This document shows, piece by piece, positions 9,275 to 17,472 of a stretch of 43,792 bases of DNA. Every line of letters begins with the position of its first letter. Within the stretch, counting starts at the first letter, position 1. The DNA is from an uncultured Candidatus Saccharimonas sp. (GTDB lineage: Bacteria > Patescibacteriota > Saccharimonadia > Saccharimonadales > AQU-01), in NCBI GenBank assembly GCA_943358095.1, contig CALRGT010000007.1, forward strand, positions 1 through 43,792. The letters run 5' to 3'. Under the pieces are notes generated by a model, which searched no databases, was not told the DNA's origin, and was given only the letters and a program-made list of their open reading frames with translations. The translations under genes and the position numbers were made by a program.

Positions 9275-9805
9275 CTAAAGGCTAAAGTGCTTAGAAATAT
9301 GCGAGGCAGAAGCTTGTGCAGACATTTCTTCTGTATTAATAACCAAAACATCCTCAAAAGGCACCACTGGATCTTTGGCCGTCTTACCTAGATGCGCCTT
9401 TAAAATGTTCTTATCTTTAAGCTTATGAAACTTACCGCGAGACTCTTCGTCTACTCTGTCCAACAGAGTATCATGTGAGGCCTTGAGCTGAACAAAGGCA
9501 ACGGTGCCATTATGCTCACGAACTAGCTCTGCAGCTTTAGCCACAAAACTCTTGTCATACTCCTCGCCATCAAAAACATAAGTAAATACAATATCCGTAT
9601 TGTTTTTGGCAGCATACTCAAACACTTCCATACGTAATTTATCTGCCAAGACAAACATTTGCTGGTTAAATTCTGGATAAATATTCCTAACCAGATCGAG
9701 TGTTAGATGGTTATGAAACAAGCGATAATCGTGTAGCTTGACCAGCTCTTCTGCAACAGTAAGCTTGCCGACAGCCGGTGGCCCATAAATAAATATAAGT
9801 TTCAT
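9275..9805 (-). CDS. P-loop kinase-like AAA protein
   Basis: LIFIYGPPAVGKLTVAEELV Walker A; shikimate/nucleotide-kinase-like layout. Confidence 0.8.
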   Translation of the reverse strand: MKLIFIYGPPAVGKLTVAEELVKLHDYRLFHNHLTLDLVRNIYPEFNQQMFVLADKLRMEVFEYAAKNNTDIVFTYVFDGEEYDKSFVAKAAELVREHNGTVAFVQLKASHDTLLDRVDEESRGKFHKLKDKNILKAHLGKTAKDPVVPFEDVLVINTEEMSAQASASHISKHFSL

Positions 9806-9879
9806 TCAAGAATTATAACAAACCAAAGGGCATACCGAACAAAATCGCAAATAATATCTAAACCGTCACTTCTTGAAAT

Positions 9880-10515
9880 ATGAAGGTTTTGAAGTATATG
9901 TGCGCTAGACACCAGTGCTATAATTACTATATGAAAAACATCTTAAGATTATCAGTCGTAGCTTTAGTAATTGGTGGGGTAGTTCTAGGCTTTACTTTAG
10001 GTAAGAATAATAAGGATTCTGAAAGTTTATCTAACACAAGCGAGGCTACAGTTGTAAAATCTTCGTCAAATGCTAAAGTTCTCGACCTGAGCAATAAAGG
10101 CATAAGTAAAGTAACATCCGATATTTATAGCAAAACAAGCACGACGGACTTAATATTATCGAATAATAATATCCAAACACTGCCTTCACAAATGGGCAAA
10201 ATGACTAACGTAGTTATATTTAAAATTGACCACAATATGTTAGACGGTAGTCTGATTGGCGAGATTCGTCAGATGTCTAGACTAAAGCAACTTGATGTCA
10301 GCTACAACAACATGACAGGAATGCCAGCAGAGATTGGTCAGCTAAGTGATTTACAGACACTCGACTACAGCTATAACAAGATCGACGGATTACCAAACGA
10401 GCTCAAGAATCTTAAAAATAATTTGCTAGTATTTAATCTTACGGGCAACCCTCTTACTCTAGACAAAATAAACAAACTTAAGGGCGAGCTACCAAACACC
10501 AACATTATTTTTTAG
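9880..10515 (+). CDS. Leucine-rich-repeat protein, membrane anchored; likely start at 9931 (MKNILRLSVV)
   Basis: N-terminal TM then LRR units (LILSNNNIQTLPSQMGKM, LDVSYNNMTGMPAEIGQLSDL, LDYSYNKIDGLPNELKNL). Confidence 0.85.
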   Translation: MKVLKYMCARHQCYNYYMKNILRLSVVALVIGGVVLGFTLGKNNKDSESLSNTSEATVVKSSSNAKVLDLSNKGISKVTSDIYSKTSTTDLILSNNNIQTLPSQMGKMTNVVIFKIDHNMLDGSLIGEIRQMSRLKQLDVSYNNMTGMPAEIGQLSDLQTLDYSYNKIDGLPNELKNLKNNLLVFNLTGNPLTLDKINKLKGELPNTNIIF

Positions 10516-10599
10516 ATTACGTTATATAACCGTTCGCACCAATTATCGCAATCTTCATAATATTATTATATCAATACCACCGCTAATGCTAAAAATATT

Positions 10600-12381
10600 T
10601 TAATTACGACGGGCTCGACGTAGCGCAATACTTATTGTCATCAAACTAAATATTCCTAACACATAAATTCCTGAATTAGCATTCACATTTCCTGCTCCAC
10701 CTAATCCAGTTTTTGGTGCGCCGATGTTTGATATTGCCGGAATTACCGGGTCAACAATAACGCCGTTAGACAATCCATCACTGTCATAACTGCCACCGTC
10801 AGTAATGCTATAGCTGACCGTACTCTTGACTACTCCGCCAACAGTTCTAGTTCCAAAAGTTGCACCCAGAATTGTGCTAAAGGTATTTGTGGCGCTATTG
10901 AAATGGCGAAGTACGGCCTTGTTGGTATCGTACTGTTTGTCATAAATAATAGTTACCGGCACAGTAGCGCCAGGAGCAGGACAATACAGCGAAAATCCTG
11001 TCATCGTACTGAGTATTGATGAAAATCCTTGGTCGGCTTTAATATAGCTAGGGTCCGTCCAGGTGGCGTTATCAACCGAACATCCAGTACTAAATGGAAT
11101 CTCTATAGTCGACCACACATACTGACCGTTTGGCAGCGACGCAACGTTCCCCTGGTAGGCGTCCTGAGTGCCATCACCATTTGCATCACCACTATTTGGA
11201 ACGGCGGCATCGGTAAAATCAGCAAGACTACGAAGGATCGGATAGCCTGAAGTAGTTTGCCATATGGTATTAAAATTCCATGCACTAAACGGTCCATTTA
11301 TTGAATTATTCTTAAAATAAGCAGGTGTAGCATTAGCAACGTTTACTGCGGTACAGCCGCCAGCACCTTGGTCAGTACCAGCACAATTACCAGAAGTATT
11401 GGTTAAGTATCGATCGAAATAGTTGTCGCTCCTGGTTGAGCTATTCCCCCCGCCAGTAAAAAAACCACCAAAAAGCGCACCAAGACCGGTTCCCGACACG
11501 CCGGTTATAGCTATAGCAGAGAAATTATGATTAAAAACTCCATGGTAAGTCGATCCAACTAAACCACCAATAGTACTAGCATTATTATCGTAATTAATGC
11601 TTCCAGCAGCATAACTATTAGCGATGGTACCACCGTACATTAAACCAACAATACCGCCATTAGTATAACTTGGCGATACTATAGGAAATGTATCTACCAC
11701 CAAGGTAAAAGTACCGTCAAAATACGAATCCGTAATTAGGTTTGTACCGCTGTCGTATATAAGACCAACCAAACCACCAGAAAATAAATTGCTAGTTATT
11801 GAGCCACTATAAGAGCTATTGCTAATCGACAAGTCATTATATGACAAACCAATTAAGCCACCGTTAAAAGACACGCCAACTATAGTTAAAGAAGAGTGCA
11901 CATTTATGAGTGTGGCGCCATGAATTATTCCCGCTATACTACCAACATATCCAGATCCGCTGATAGACCCGGAAGATAGATTTATATTTTTTATAGTCCC
12001 GCCCGTTACTTGACTAAATAATCCATTGCCAGCAATGTTCAGATTTTTTATAGTATGAGACTGGCCATCGAAGGTGCCAGTAAAAGCAGCGCTTACGGCT
12101 AACGAAGTAAAACTACTACCGGTACAATCAATATTTGCTACTAAAACATAGTTCGCGCTAAGGCTGTTATCTATCTCACTTAGTTGTGCGCATGTAGCGA
12201 TGCGGAATGGATTGCCGACAGTCCCTGCCCCAAAAGAACTAAAAGCCAAGGCCGACAACGGAGACAGAATTGTTGAGCCAAGCAGTACAATCCCAAACAT
12301 AGTACTAATGATAGAATTCCGTCTACTCAAGTCACACCTCTCGTGAGTTATATTACTTATGATTATGCACCTAAAATGCAA
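10600..12381 (-). CDS. GLUG-motif secreted surface protein with C-terminal PKTG sortase-like signal
   Basis: Signal peptide; repeated GGLVG...SYxDG / GGIVGLMYGGTIANSYAAG; C-terminus APKTG + hydrophobic segment + RRARRN. Confidence 0.82.
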   Translation of the reverse strand: MHFRCIIISNITHERCDLSRRNSIISTMFGIVLLGSTILSPLSALAFSSFGAGTVGNPFRIATCAQLSEIDNSLSANYVLVANIDCTGSSFTSLAVSAAFTGTFDGQSHTIKNLNIAGNGLFSQVTGGTIKNINLSSGSISGSGYVGSIAGIIHGATLINVHSSLTIVGVSFNGGLIGLSYNDLSISNSSYSGSITSNLFSGGLVGLIYDSGTNLITDSYFDGTFTLVVDTFPIVSPSYTNGGIVGLMYGGTIANSYAAGSINYDNNASTIGGLVGSTYHGVFNHNFSAIAITGVSGTGLGALFGGFFTGGGNSSTRSDNYFDRYLTNTSGNCAGTDQGAGGCTAVNVANATPAYFKNNSINGPFSAWNFNTIWQTTSGYPILRSLADFTDAAVPNSGDANGDGTQDAYQGNVASLPNGQYVWSTIEIPFSTGCSVDNATWTDPSYIKADQGFSSILSTMTGFSLYCPAPGATVPVTIIYDKQYDTNKAVLRHFNSATNTFSTILGATFGTRTVGGVVKSTVSYSITDGGSYDSDGLSNGVIVDPVIPAISNIGAPKTGLGGAGNVNANSGIYVLGIFSLMTISIALRRARRN

Positions 12382-12415
12382 AAAAGCATAATCATCAATA
12401 AAAGAGAATGCTTAC

Positions 12416-12592
12416 TTATGTTTTGAATAATATTTTAGAGGTCACTGTCTTGACTGTTACGAATATGACTTCGTTAAAGCTTACGGGAAGGGTTTTGATT
12501 ACGCTTTCTGCTTCTTCTAATGCATCATCTTTCTCACCAGTTATTACTTCGTCACACGCACCACCTAGATTATTACACGTTGCTTTCTTCAT
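12416..12592 (-). CDS. Small DUF1059-like protein (58 aa), below the cutoff of the supplied ORF track
   Basis: Manual minus-strand translation MKKATCNNLGGACDEVITGEKDDALEEAESVIKTLPVSFNEVIFVTVKTVTSKILFKT; CxxLGGxCD motif; TATAAT at ~12609-12614 (minus). Confidence 0.72.
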   Translation of the reverse strand: MKKATCNNLGGACDEVITGEKDDALEEAESVIKTLPVSFNEVIFVTVKTVTSKILFKT

Positions 12593-12624
12593 AATTATTC
12601 TTCTTCAAAAACATTATACATCAA

Positions 12625-12651
12625 AAAACAGAGGCATTAGACCTCTGTTTT
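12625..12651. terminator. Terminator hairpin
   Basis: AAAACAGAGG-CATTAGA-CCTCTGTTTT; near copy of the hairpin at 15076..15100. Confidence 0.7.
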
Positions 12652-12696
12652 AAGCATATGCGGTATGGAGGGCCACCGTAGACGTTATCGCAACTA
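12652..12696 (-). repeat. Orphan tRNA-3'-end-like remnant (TGGCCCTCCA + terminator)
   Basis: Minus strand GTCTACGGTGGCCCTCCATACCGCATATGCTTAAAACAGAGG resembles GTCCCACCTGGCCCTCCAATCCTGGTTATGTTTAAACAGAGG after tRNA-Lys. Confidence 0.5.
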
Positions 12697-12717
12697 TAAT
12701 TATAGTATCAAACTCAA

Positions 12718-13347
12718 TTAGTAAGGTTGCCTAATTATTGTCTTGAGCTTTGATGGATCGGCTCGACGAGGATCACCTAGGTAAATTTCGTGGTGGTGTT
12801 TATTGTTTTCATCAAGTTCACCACCTTGCTCTTTGATGAATTTATGTAACTCAAGAATTGTTGGTCCTTCATCGGAATATGGACCCACATACATTACTTG
12901 TGCAGATCGGCCTTCATCATAAGATGCATAGCGTATTTTATCTATTGATTTCAGGGTTTTCTTTTCTTTAACCTGTAAAACTGCTTCTTTGAACATATCT
13001 TCTGTTACGAAAGCGGGCTGCATAATCATCGCTGTCCACTGCCAGTTCTTTTTATTGCCATTTATAAAATCTTCCATATTATCAGACCACCACAAACCTT
13101 CAAGTGGCATAACGCCAAAGTCTTTTCCGTACTTATTCTTGCAAGTAAATTTAATCGTATATGCAACAGGGTAGAGGGTTTGCATCGCATCAATGTATTC
13201 CTGGCTAGTATTTGGGTCACCTTTGCCATCTATCATGATAAAGTTCATTTTTGGAACGATCACCACTGTTGGCTTACCGATTTTTGCATGATAGAAAGCA
13301 TTCAGTTGCTTTTTATAATCAATCTTTTCCATACTTTCATTATACAA
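12718..13347 (-). CDS. GyrI-like small-molecule-binding domain protein
   Basis: MIDGKGDPNTSQEYIDAMQTLYPVAYTIKF ... YVGPYSDEGPTILELHKFIKEQGGELDENNKHHHEIYLGDPRR. Confidence 0.85.
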   Translation of the reverse strand: MYNESMEKIDYKKQLNAFYHAKIGKPTVVIVPKMNFIMIDGKGDPNTSQEYIDAMQTLYPVAYTIKFTCKNKYGKDFGVMPLEGLWWSDNMEDFINGNKKNWQWTAMIMQPAFVTEDMFKEAVLQVKEKKTLKSIDKIRYASYDEGRSAQVMYVGPYSDEGPTILELHKFIKEQGGELDENNKHHHEIYLGDPRRADPSKLKTIIRQPY

Positions 13348-13356
13348 CGTCTTACT

Positions 13357-14151
13357 TTACCCAATGTCCCGGTGGCGAAAACTAATCCATGACAGCACGC
13401 CTGCTACGGCAATAACTCCTATAAAGAATAAAACGTGTAACCAGTTGTAGGTTCCTCGAAGGATGGCTTCTGGTTGATAATAATAAAATGGAAAAAATTT
13501 ACTTGGTGTTTGAAGCCAACTGACCGTTCCCGACAGAGACGAGATGATATAACCACCAAGTGAAAAAGTAGTCGCTATACCAATACTGGCACTACGCGCT
13601 CGACCAAAAGATGTCAGCATAAAGGCGATTGCCGCGAAACACAGCACTAAAAGAAAGCAGGCCAACGTCGCCAATATGATTCTTAAAGACGAGACATCCA
13701 GCTTAACCATTTTTGCAGTTATTGCCGTCGTTACTAAACTGACTAATGTTGTTATGGCAAGAATAATACCGCCTACCAAAGCCTTAGACAACAATACATG
13801 TGTCCGAGAATTTGGTCTCGCCAACAATGCTTCTATAGTTTTATCTTGTTCTTCACGCGCGAGTAAACTACTACCAAGGCCTATAGCTAATACCCCTAAG
13901 ATGAGTGGAAGCATAAGGAAATATATTTGACTATTCAAAAAGCCGACTGGCGAGAAGAAATCACTACTGCCGCCAATAAACTGAAGAGTGGCTTCTGGCA
14001 GACTTTCAAAACTTTTTTGAAGTTGCGCAGCCTGATCTTTGAAAGTCGGGTAGAATATCATGTTAATAAATATTAAACCGAATGCCGCCAAGGACCACCA
14101 AAAAATACTGTGGCGTCTTTGTTTTAGCGACCATTTTATGATTGCCTTCAT
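13357..14151 (-). CDS. ABC-2 type transporter permease
   Basis: Six-TM layout; LLAREEQDKTIEALLARPNSRTHVLLSKALVG. Confidence 0.88.
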   Translation of the reverse strand: MKAIIKWSLKQRRHSIFWWSLAAFGLIFINMIFYPTFKDQAAQLQKSFESLPEATLQFIGGSSDFFSPVGFLNSQIYFLMLPLILGVLAIGLGSSLLAREEQDKTIEALLARPNSRTHVLLSKALVGGIILAITTLVSLVTTAITAKMVKLDVSSLRIILATLACFLLVLCFAAIAFMLTSFGRARSASIGIATTFSLGGYIISSLSGTVSWLQTPSKFFPFYYYQPEAILRGTYNWLHVLFFIGVIAVAGVLSWISFRHRDIG

Positions 14152-15059
14152 TTTTGTGGTCCTTTATTCTCATAAAAGTGCATGAATAATTCTTCAAGAT
14201 CGATAGTACGAGAGTCAATTTTAACGACATCATAGTCTGCCAGCACCCGAAAGAGTAACTGCAGACGACCGTGCATATGAATGACAACATGATTAGCTTC
14301 GTGCATTTGCACTTGCAGGCCTTTAATCTTTTTTAATACTTTTACCGGAGCTTCTGTTGCAAATGTTATGTCAAAAGTTTGGGCAGCTTCTTTTGCGAGG
14401 TCGGCCATCACCTGTTCGGTCACTAATGTACCACCTCGAATAATGCCAACCCGGTCGCACATCTTTTGCACCTCACTTAATACATGACTACTCACAAAAA
14501 CCGCAACGCCGTTCGATTTTGCATCGGCGATGATTGCATAGAATAATTCTTGCATGAGTGGATCAAGGCCAGAAGTGGGCTCATCGAGTATTAAAATTTT
14601 TGGTTTATGCATTAAGGCTTGGATGAGACCAACTTTTTGTCGGTTCCCCCTAGAAAGTTCTCCAAGTTTCTTATTTAGGTCTGCCTTAAAAGATTTTGCA
14701 AGACTTTTCGCATACTTTAAGTTACCGCCTCCTTGTAGCTCATCAAGGTAGCATAAATATTCTAAACCGGTCATTTTTGGATAGACAGCAAAATCACCTG
14801 ATAAGTAACCAACAGACCGCTTGAGTGCAACACTGTCTTTCACACAATCTAGACCCAGGATCCTCGCACTGCCTGTCGTTGGTTGTAAAAAATTCATTAA
14901 GAGACGAATAGTTGTTGATTTTCCAGCCCCGTTAGGACCCAGGAATCCATATACCTCACCAGGATAGACACTTAAAGAGAGACTGTCTAAAGCTAGCTGC
15001 TGAGAGCCTCTATATCGTTTAGATAGCTTTTCTATGACAATAACCGGCTGTATAGTCAT
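14148..15059 (-). CDS. ABC transporter ATP-binding protein
   Basis: GPNGAGKSTTIRLLMN Walker A, LSRGNRQKVGLIQAL signature, LILDEPTSGLDP Walker B. Confidence 0.95.
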   Translation of the reverse strand: MTIQPVIVIEKLSKRYRGSQQLALDSLSLSVYPGEVYGFLGPNGAGKSTTIRLLMNFLQPTTGSARILGLDCVKDSVALKRSVGYLSGDFAVYPKMTGLEYLCYLDELQGGGNLKYAKSLAKSFKADLNKKLGELSRGNRQKVGLIQALMHKPKILILDEPTSGLDPLMQELFYAIIADAKSNGVAVFVSSHVLSEVQKMCDRVGIIRGGTLVTEQVMADLAKEAAQTFDITFATEAPVKVLKKIKGLQVQMHEANHVVIHMHGRLQLLFRVLADYDVVKIDSRTIDLEELFMHFYENKGPQK

Positions 15060-15075
15060 AATGGTATTGTATCAA

Positions 15076-15100
15076 AAACAGAGGCAAATTACCTCTGTTT
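15076..15100. terminator. Terminator hairpin distal to the tRNA-Lys module
   Basis: AAACAGAGG-CAAATTA-CCTCTGTTT. Confidence 0.7.
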
Positions 15101-15115
15101 AAACATAACCAGGAT

Positions 15116-15191
15116 TGGAGGGCCAGGTGGGACAGCGTCGGGCTACGCGCCGGCTAACCCACGATTCGTGGGTTCAAATCTACTGGCTCCA
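15116..15191 (-). repeat. tRNA-trailing module (Lys)
   Basis: Sense: TGGAGCCAGTAGATTTGAACCCACGA-ATCGTGGGTT-[AGCCGGCGCGTAGCCCGACGCTG]-TCCCACCTGGCCCTCCA; inverted plus direct tRNA-Lys 3' half with a 23-nt T-loop insert. Confidence 0.75.
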
Positions 15192-15225
15192 AATTTAAAA
15201 CCCCTCTTGCGAGGGGCTCTAAATT
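15192..15225. terminator. Palindromic terminator after tRNA-Lys
   Basis: AAATTTAGAGCCCCTC-GCAA-GAGGGGTTTTAAATTT (minus). Confidence 0.8.
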
Positions 15226-15302
15226 TGGAGGGCCAGGTGGGACTTGAACCCACGACATTCTGCTTAAGAGGCAGACGCTCTAACCAGCTGAGCTACTGGC
15301 CC
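15226..15302 (-). tRNA. tRNA-Lys(CTT), CCA encoded
   Basis: GGGCCAGTAGCTCAGCTGGTTAGAGCGTCTGCCTCTTAAGCAGAATGTCGTGGGTTCAAGTCCCACCTGGCCCTCCA; complete cloverleaf. Confidence 0.96.
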
Positions 15303-15416
15303 TTATATATTTTTAAAGCTGTGACTTTTTGATGTCTTTACGAGCTACTAAAAAATTAAAACCAACAGATGCACTTTATCAAATTACCTCTGTTTTTGCA
15401 ACAGTCTCTGCCCTGG

Positions 15417-15471
15417 AAGCCAAATAAAAAACCCAGATGAACTGGGTGTTTTATTTGGTGCGCCCGGACAG
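15417..15471. repeat. 55-bp perfect direct repeat, copy A (tRNA-Arg 3' end + terminator)
   Basis: Identical to 15585..15639 by manual comparison. Confidence 0.93.
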
Positions 15472-15579
15472 TTAGCGCACATCAATCAAGGCGCCCGCTT
15501 CGCTGGGGCCTATTACTGATGACCGAACCACCGACTTTCGCCAGCTAAAGCTGTCGAGGTCGGCGGTTCAAATCTGTCC
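15456..15579 (-). repeat. tRNA-trailing module (Arg-TCG)
   Basis: Sense: GGACAGATTTGAACCGCCGACCTCGACAGCTTTAGCTGGCGAAAGTCGGTGGTTCG-[GTCATCAGTAATAGGCCCCAGCGAAGCGGGCGCCTTGATTGATGTGCGCTAA]-CTGTCCGGGCGCACCA. Confidence 0.82.
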
Positions 15580-15584
15580 TAAGA

Positions 15585-15639
15585 AAGCCAAATAAAAAAC
15601 CCAGATGAACTGGGTGTTTTATTTGGTGCGCCCGGACAG
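15585..15639. repeat. 55-bp perfect direct repeat, copy B (3' end of tRNA-Arg(TCG) + terminator)
   Basis: Identical to 15417..15471. Confidence 0.93.
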
Positions 15640-15699
15640 ATTCGAACCGCCGACCCTCTGTTCCGAAGACAGATGCTCTATCCACTGAGCTACGGGCGC
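15624..15699 (-). tRNA. tRNA-Arg(TCG), CCA encoded
   Basis: GCGCCCGTAGCTCAGTGGATAGAGCATCTGTCTTCGGAACAGAGGGTCGGCGGTTCGAATCTGTCCGGGCGCACCA. Confidence 0.96.
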
Positions 15700-15787
15700 A
15701 AGATTATTTTACAGATTAACTAAAACATTATAACAGAGAGAGTGTGTTTTTAATCTATACGATAGAAATGACTACCTCTAAGCTTTA

Positions 15788-16360
15788 TTAGCTTTGAGTT
15801 TTTTTGTTATTAACTTTTCTTGGTTCAGTTAGTTTTTTCTGCACATCTGGTTGGTCGGCTTGGTCTAAAGTTTGCTGTAGTATCTGTATCACACTCTTGG
15901 CGTGTTCTCGGCTCATACCAACTCTTGCTACGGCTAAAGGCTGGTTATTTGGGCCTGAGTTCTGGATAAAGTTCATAACAACGCCATAGTTATTGACCAT
16001 TACATGTACCATATCGGTATAAACTACACGAATGTCCATCGGCAAAACAAATGCTGACTGTCTCATATTCTCGTTACTTTCAAAAACTGAGCCACTTACG
16101 CCGTCTGTCTCTTCGGAATATCCAGCCAACTCCCATAAATCAGCAGACTCTTCTTCGCCTATTTCAAAATGACTTATAAGTAGCAATAATATCTCTTCGC
16201 TTGGACGGCTCTCGCCAATCTCAAACTTTTGGAGCACTTCAGAATCAATCTCAACGGCTCCTGAAACTTCGTCCAAACTTTCGTGACGCTGCTCCCTGCT
16301 GTATTTGAGACGTCCGCCCAAAACCTTAAAAGGCTGTCTTTGTATGTTTTCTTTCCCCAT
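15788..16360 (-). CDS. XRE-family HTH protein with DUF3467-like C-terminal domain
   Basis: N-terminal HTH (GGRLKYSREQRHESLDEVSGAVEIDSEVLQKFEIGESRPS); C-terminal DIRVVYTDMVHVMVNNYGVVMNFIQ...VARVGMSREHAKSVIQILQQTL. Confidence 0.82.
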   Translation of the reverse strand: MGKENIQRQPFKVLGGRLKYSREQRHESLDEVSGAVEIDSEVLQKFEIGESRPSEEILLLLISHFEIGEEESADLWELAGYSEETDGVSGSVFESNENMRQSAFVLPMDIRVVYTDMVHVMVNNYGVVMNFIQNSGPNNQPLAVARVGMSREHAKSVIQILQQTLDQADQPDVQKKLTEPRKVNNKKTQS

Positions 16361-16425
16361 TAAAATAATAATACGCGTTGTCTTAGTCTGATTGCAAGCA
16401 AAAGCAGGTATAATATAATCAGACT

Positions 16426-17457
16426 ATGAAATTCAAACGAGATGTATCATTAGCTAAACACTCAACTATGCGACTTGGCGGGCCAGCAGCCTATTTAGTG
16501 GAGGTCACAAAACGCGAACAAGTAGCTGAAGCTGTTAGTTTTGCCGACGATAATAACCTTCCCGTAGTCATGATTGGTAACGGCAGCAACATAATCTGGA
16601 GCGATGGCGGATTTCGAGGCGTTGTTATTGTTTGCAAGATTAAATATTATGATGAATTCAAAGAAAACGACTTCAATAGCTATGTAACTGTTGGTAGTGG
16701 CGAAAACTGGGATAGTGTCGTGGCCAGAACCACCAAATCAGGACTTAGCGGAATAGAGGCGATGTCACTTATACCAGGAACTGTTGGCGCAACACCCATT
16801 CAAAACGTTGGTGCCTACGGTCAAGAAATAGCCGACACCCTAGTAAGCGTTGAGGCTTATGATCGTCAGTCAAAAAGCTTTGTTAGCATCCCTAAAATAG
16901 ATTGTCGCTTCGGATACAGAACTAGTAGATTCAAAAACGAAGATAAACACAGGTTCTTTATAACAGGCATAACTATGCACTTAACTAGGTCCACGATGGT
17001 TAGGCCATTTTACCAAGCATTAGAGGACTACGTTAAAACTAATAACATCCTGGAATACAGCCCCGAAACTATAAGAAATGCTGTAATGGCAATACGTAGA
17101 AGTAAGATGCCGGATCCTGCAGAAGTAGCAAATTCTGGATCATTCTTCTCAAATCCTATAGTAAGCGCCGCTGAGTTTAAGACTATCCAGACTAAGTTTC
17201 CTGGGGTTGTTGCCTGGGACGTCGGTGAAGGAAAATACAAATTGGCGGCTGGCTGGCTAATAGAGCAGGCTGGTTATAGAGGCGTCTACGACCCCGAAAC
17301 AGGTATGGCCACTTGGGGTAAACAAGCTATGGTGCTCGTTAATCAAAAAGCAAAATCAACTAGAGATTTACTAATATTTAAACAGAAAATTATCGACGAA
17401 GTCAGCAAGAAAATGGGCGTAAATCTAGTTCCTGAACCCGAATATATTGGCGGATAA
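16426..17457 (+). CDS. murB: UDP-N-acetylmuramate dehydrogenase
   Basis: HSTMRLGGPAAYLVEV, VIGNGSNIIWSDGGFRGVVI, GIEAMSLIPGTVGATPIQNVGAYGQEI, GSFFSNP. Confidence 0.95.
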   Translation: MKFKRDVSLAKHSTMRLGGPAAYLVEVTKREQVAEAVSFADDNNLPVVMIGNGSNIIWSDGGFRGVVIVCKIKYYDEFKENDFNSYVTVGSGENWDSVVARTTKSGLSGIEAMSLIPGTVGATPIQNVGAYGQEIADTLVSVEAYDRQSKSFVSIPKIDCRFGYRTSRFKNEDKHRFFITGITMHLTRSTMVRPFYQALEDYVKTNNILEYSPETIRNAVMAIRRSKMPDPAEVANSGSFFSNPIVSAAEFKTIQTKFPGVVAWDVGEGKYKLAAGWLIEQAGYRGVYDPETGMATWGKQAMVLVNQKAKSTRDLLIFKQKIIDEVSKKMGVNLVPEPEYIGG

Positions 17458-17472
17458 ATAGTTACTGCAGAA

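Noticed and set aside
15500-15540. CTGATGA (antisense of GTCATCAG in the inserts) resembles the hammerhead ribozyme core
   Set aside because: The required stem II and GAAA are not positioned correctly (CTGATGACCGAAC), and the His insert lacks the motif; CATCA/TGATG is better explained as an internal helix.
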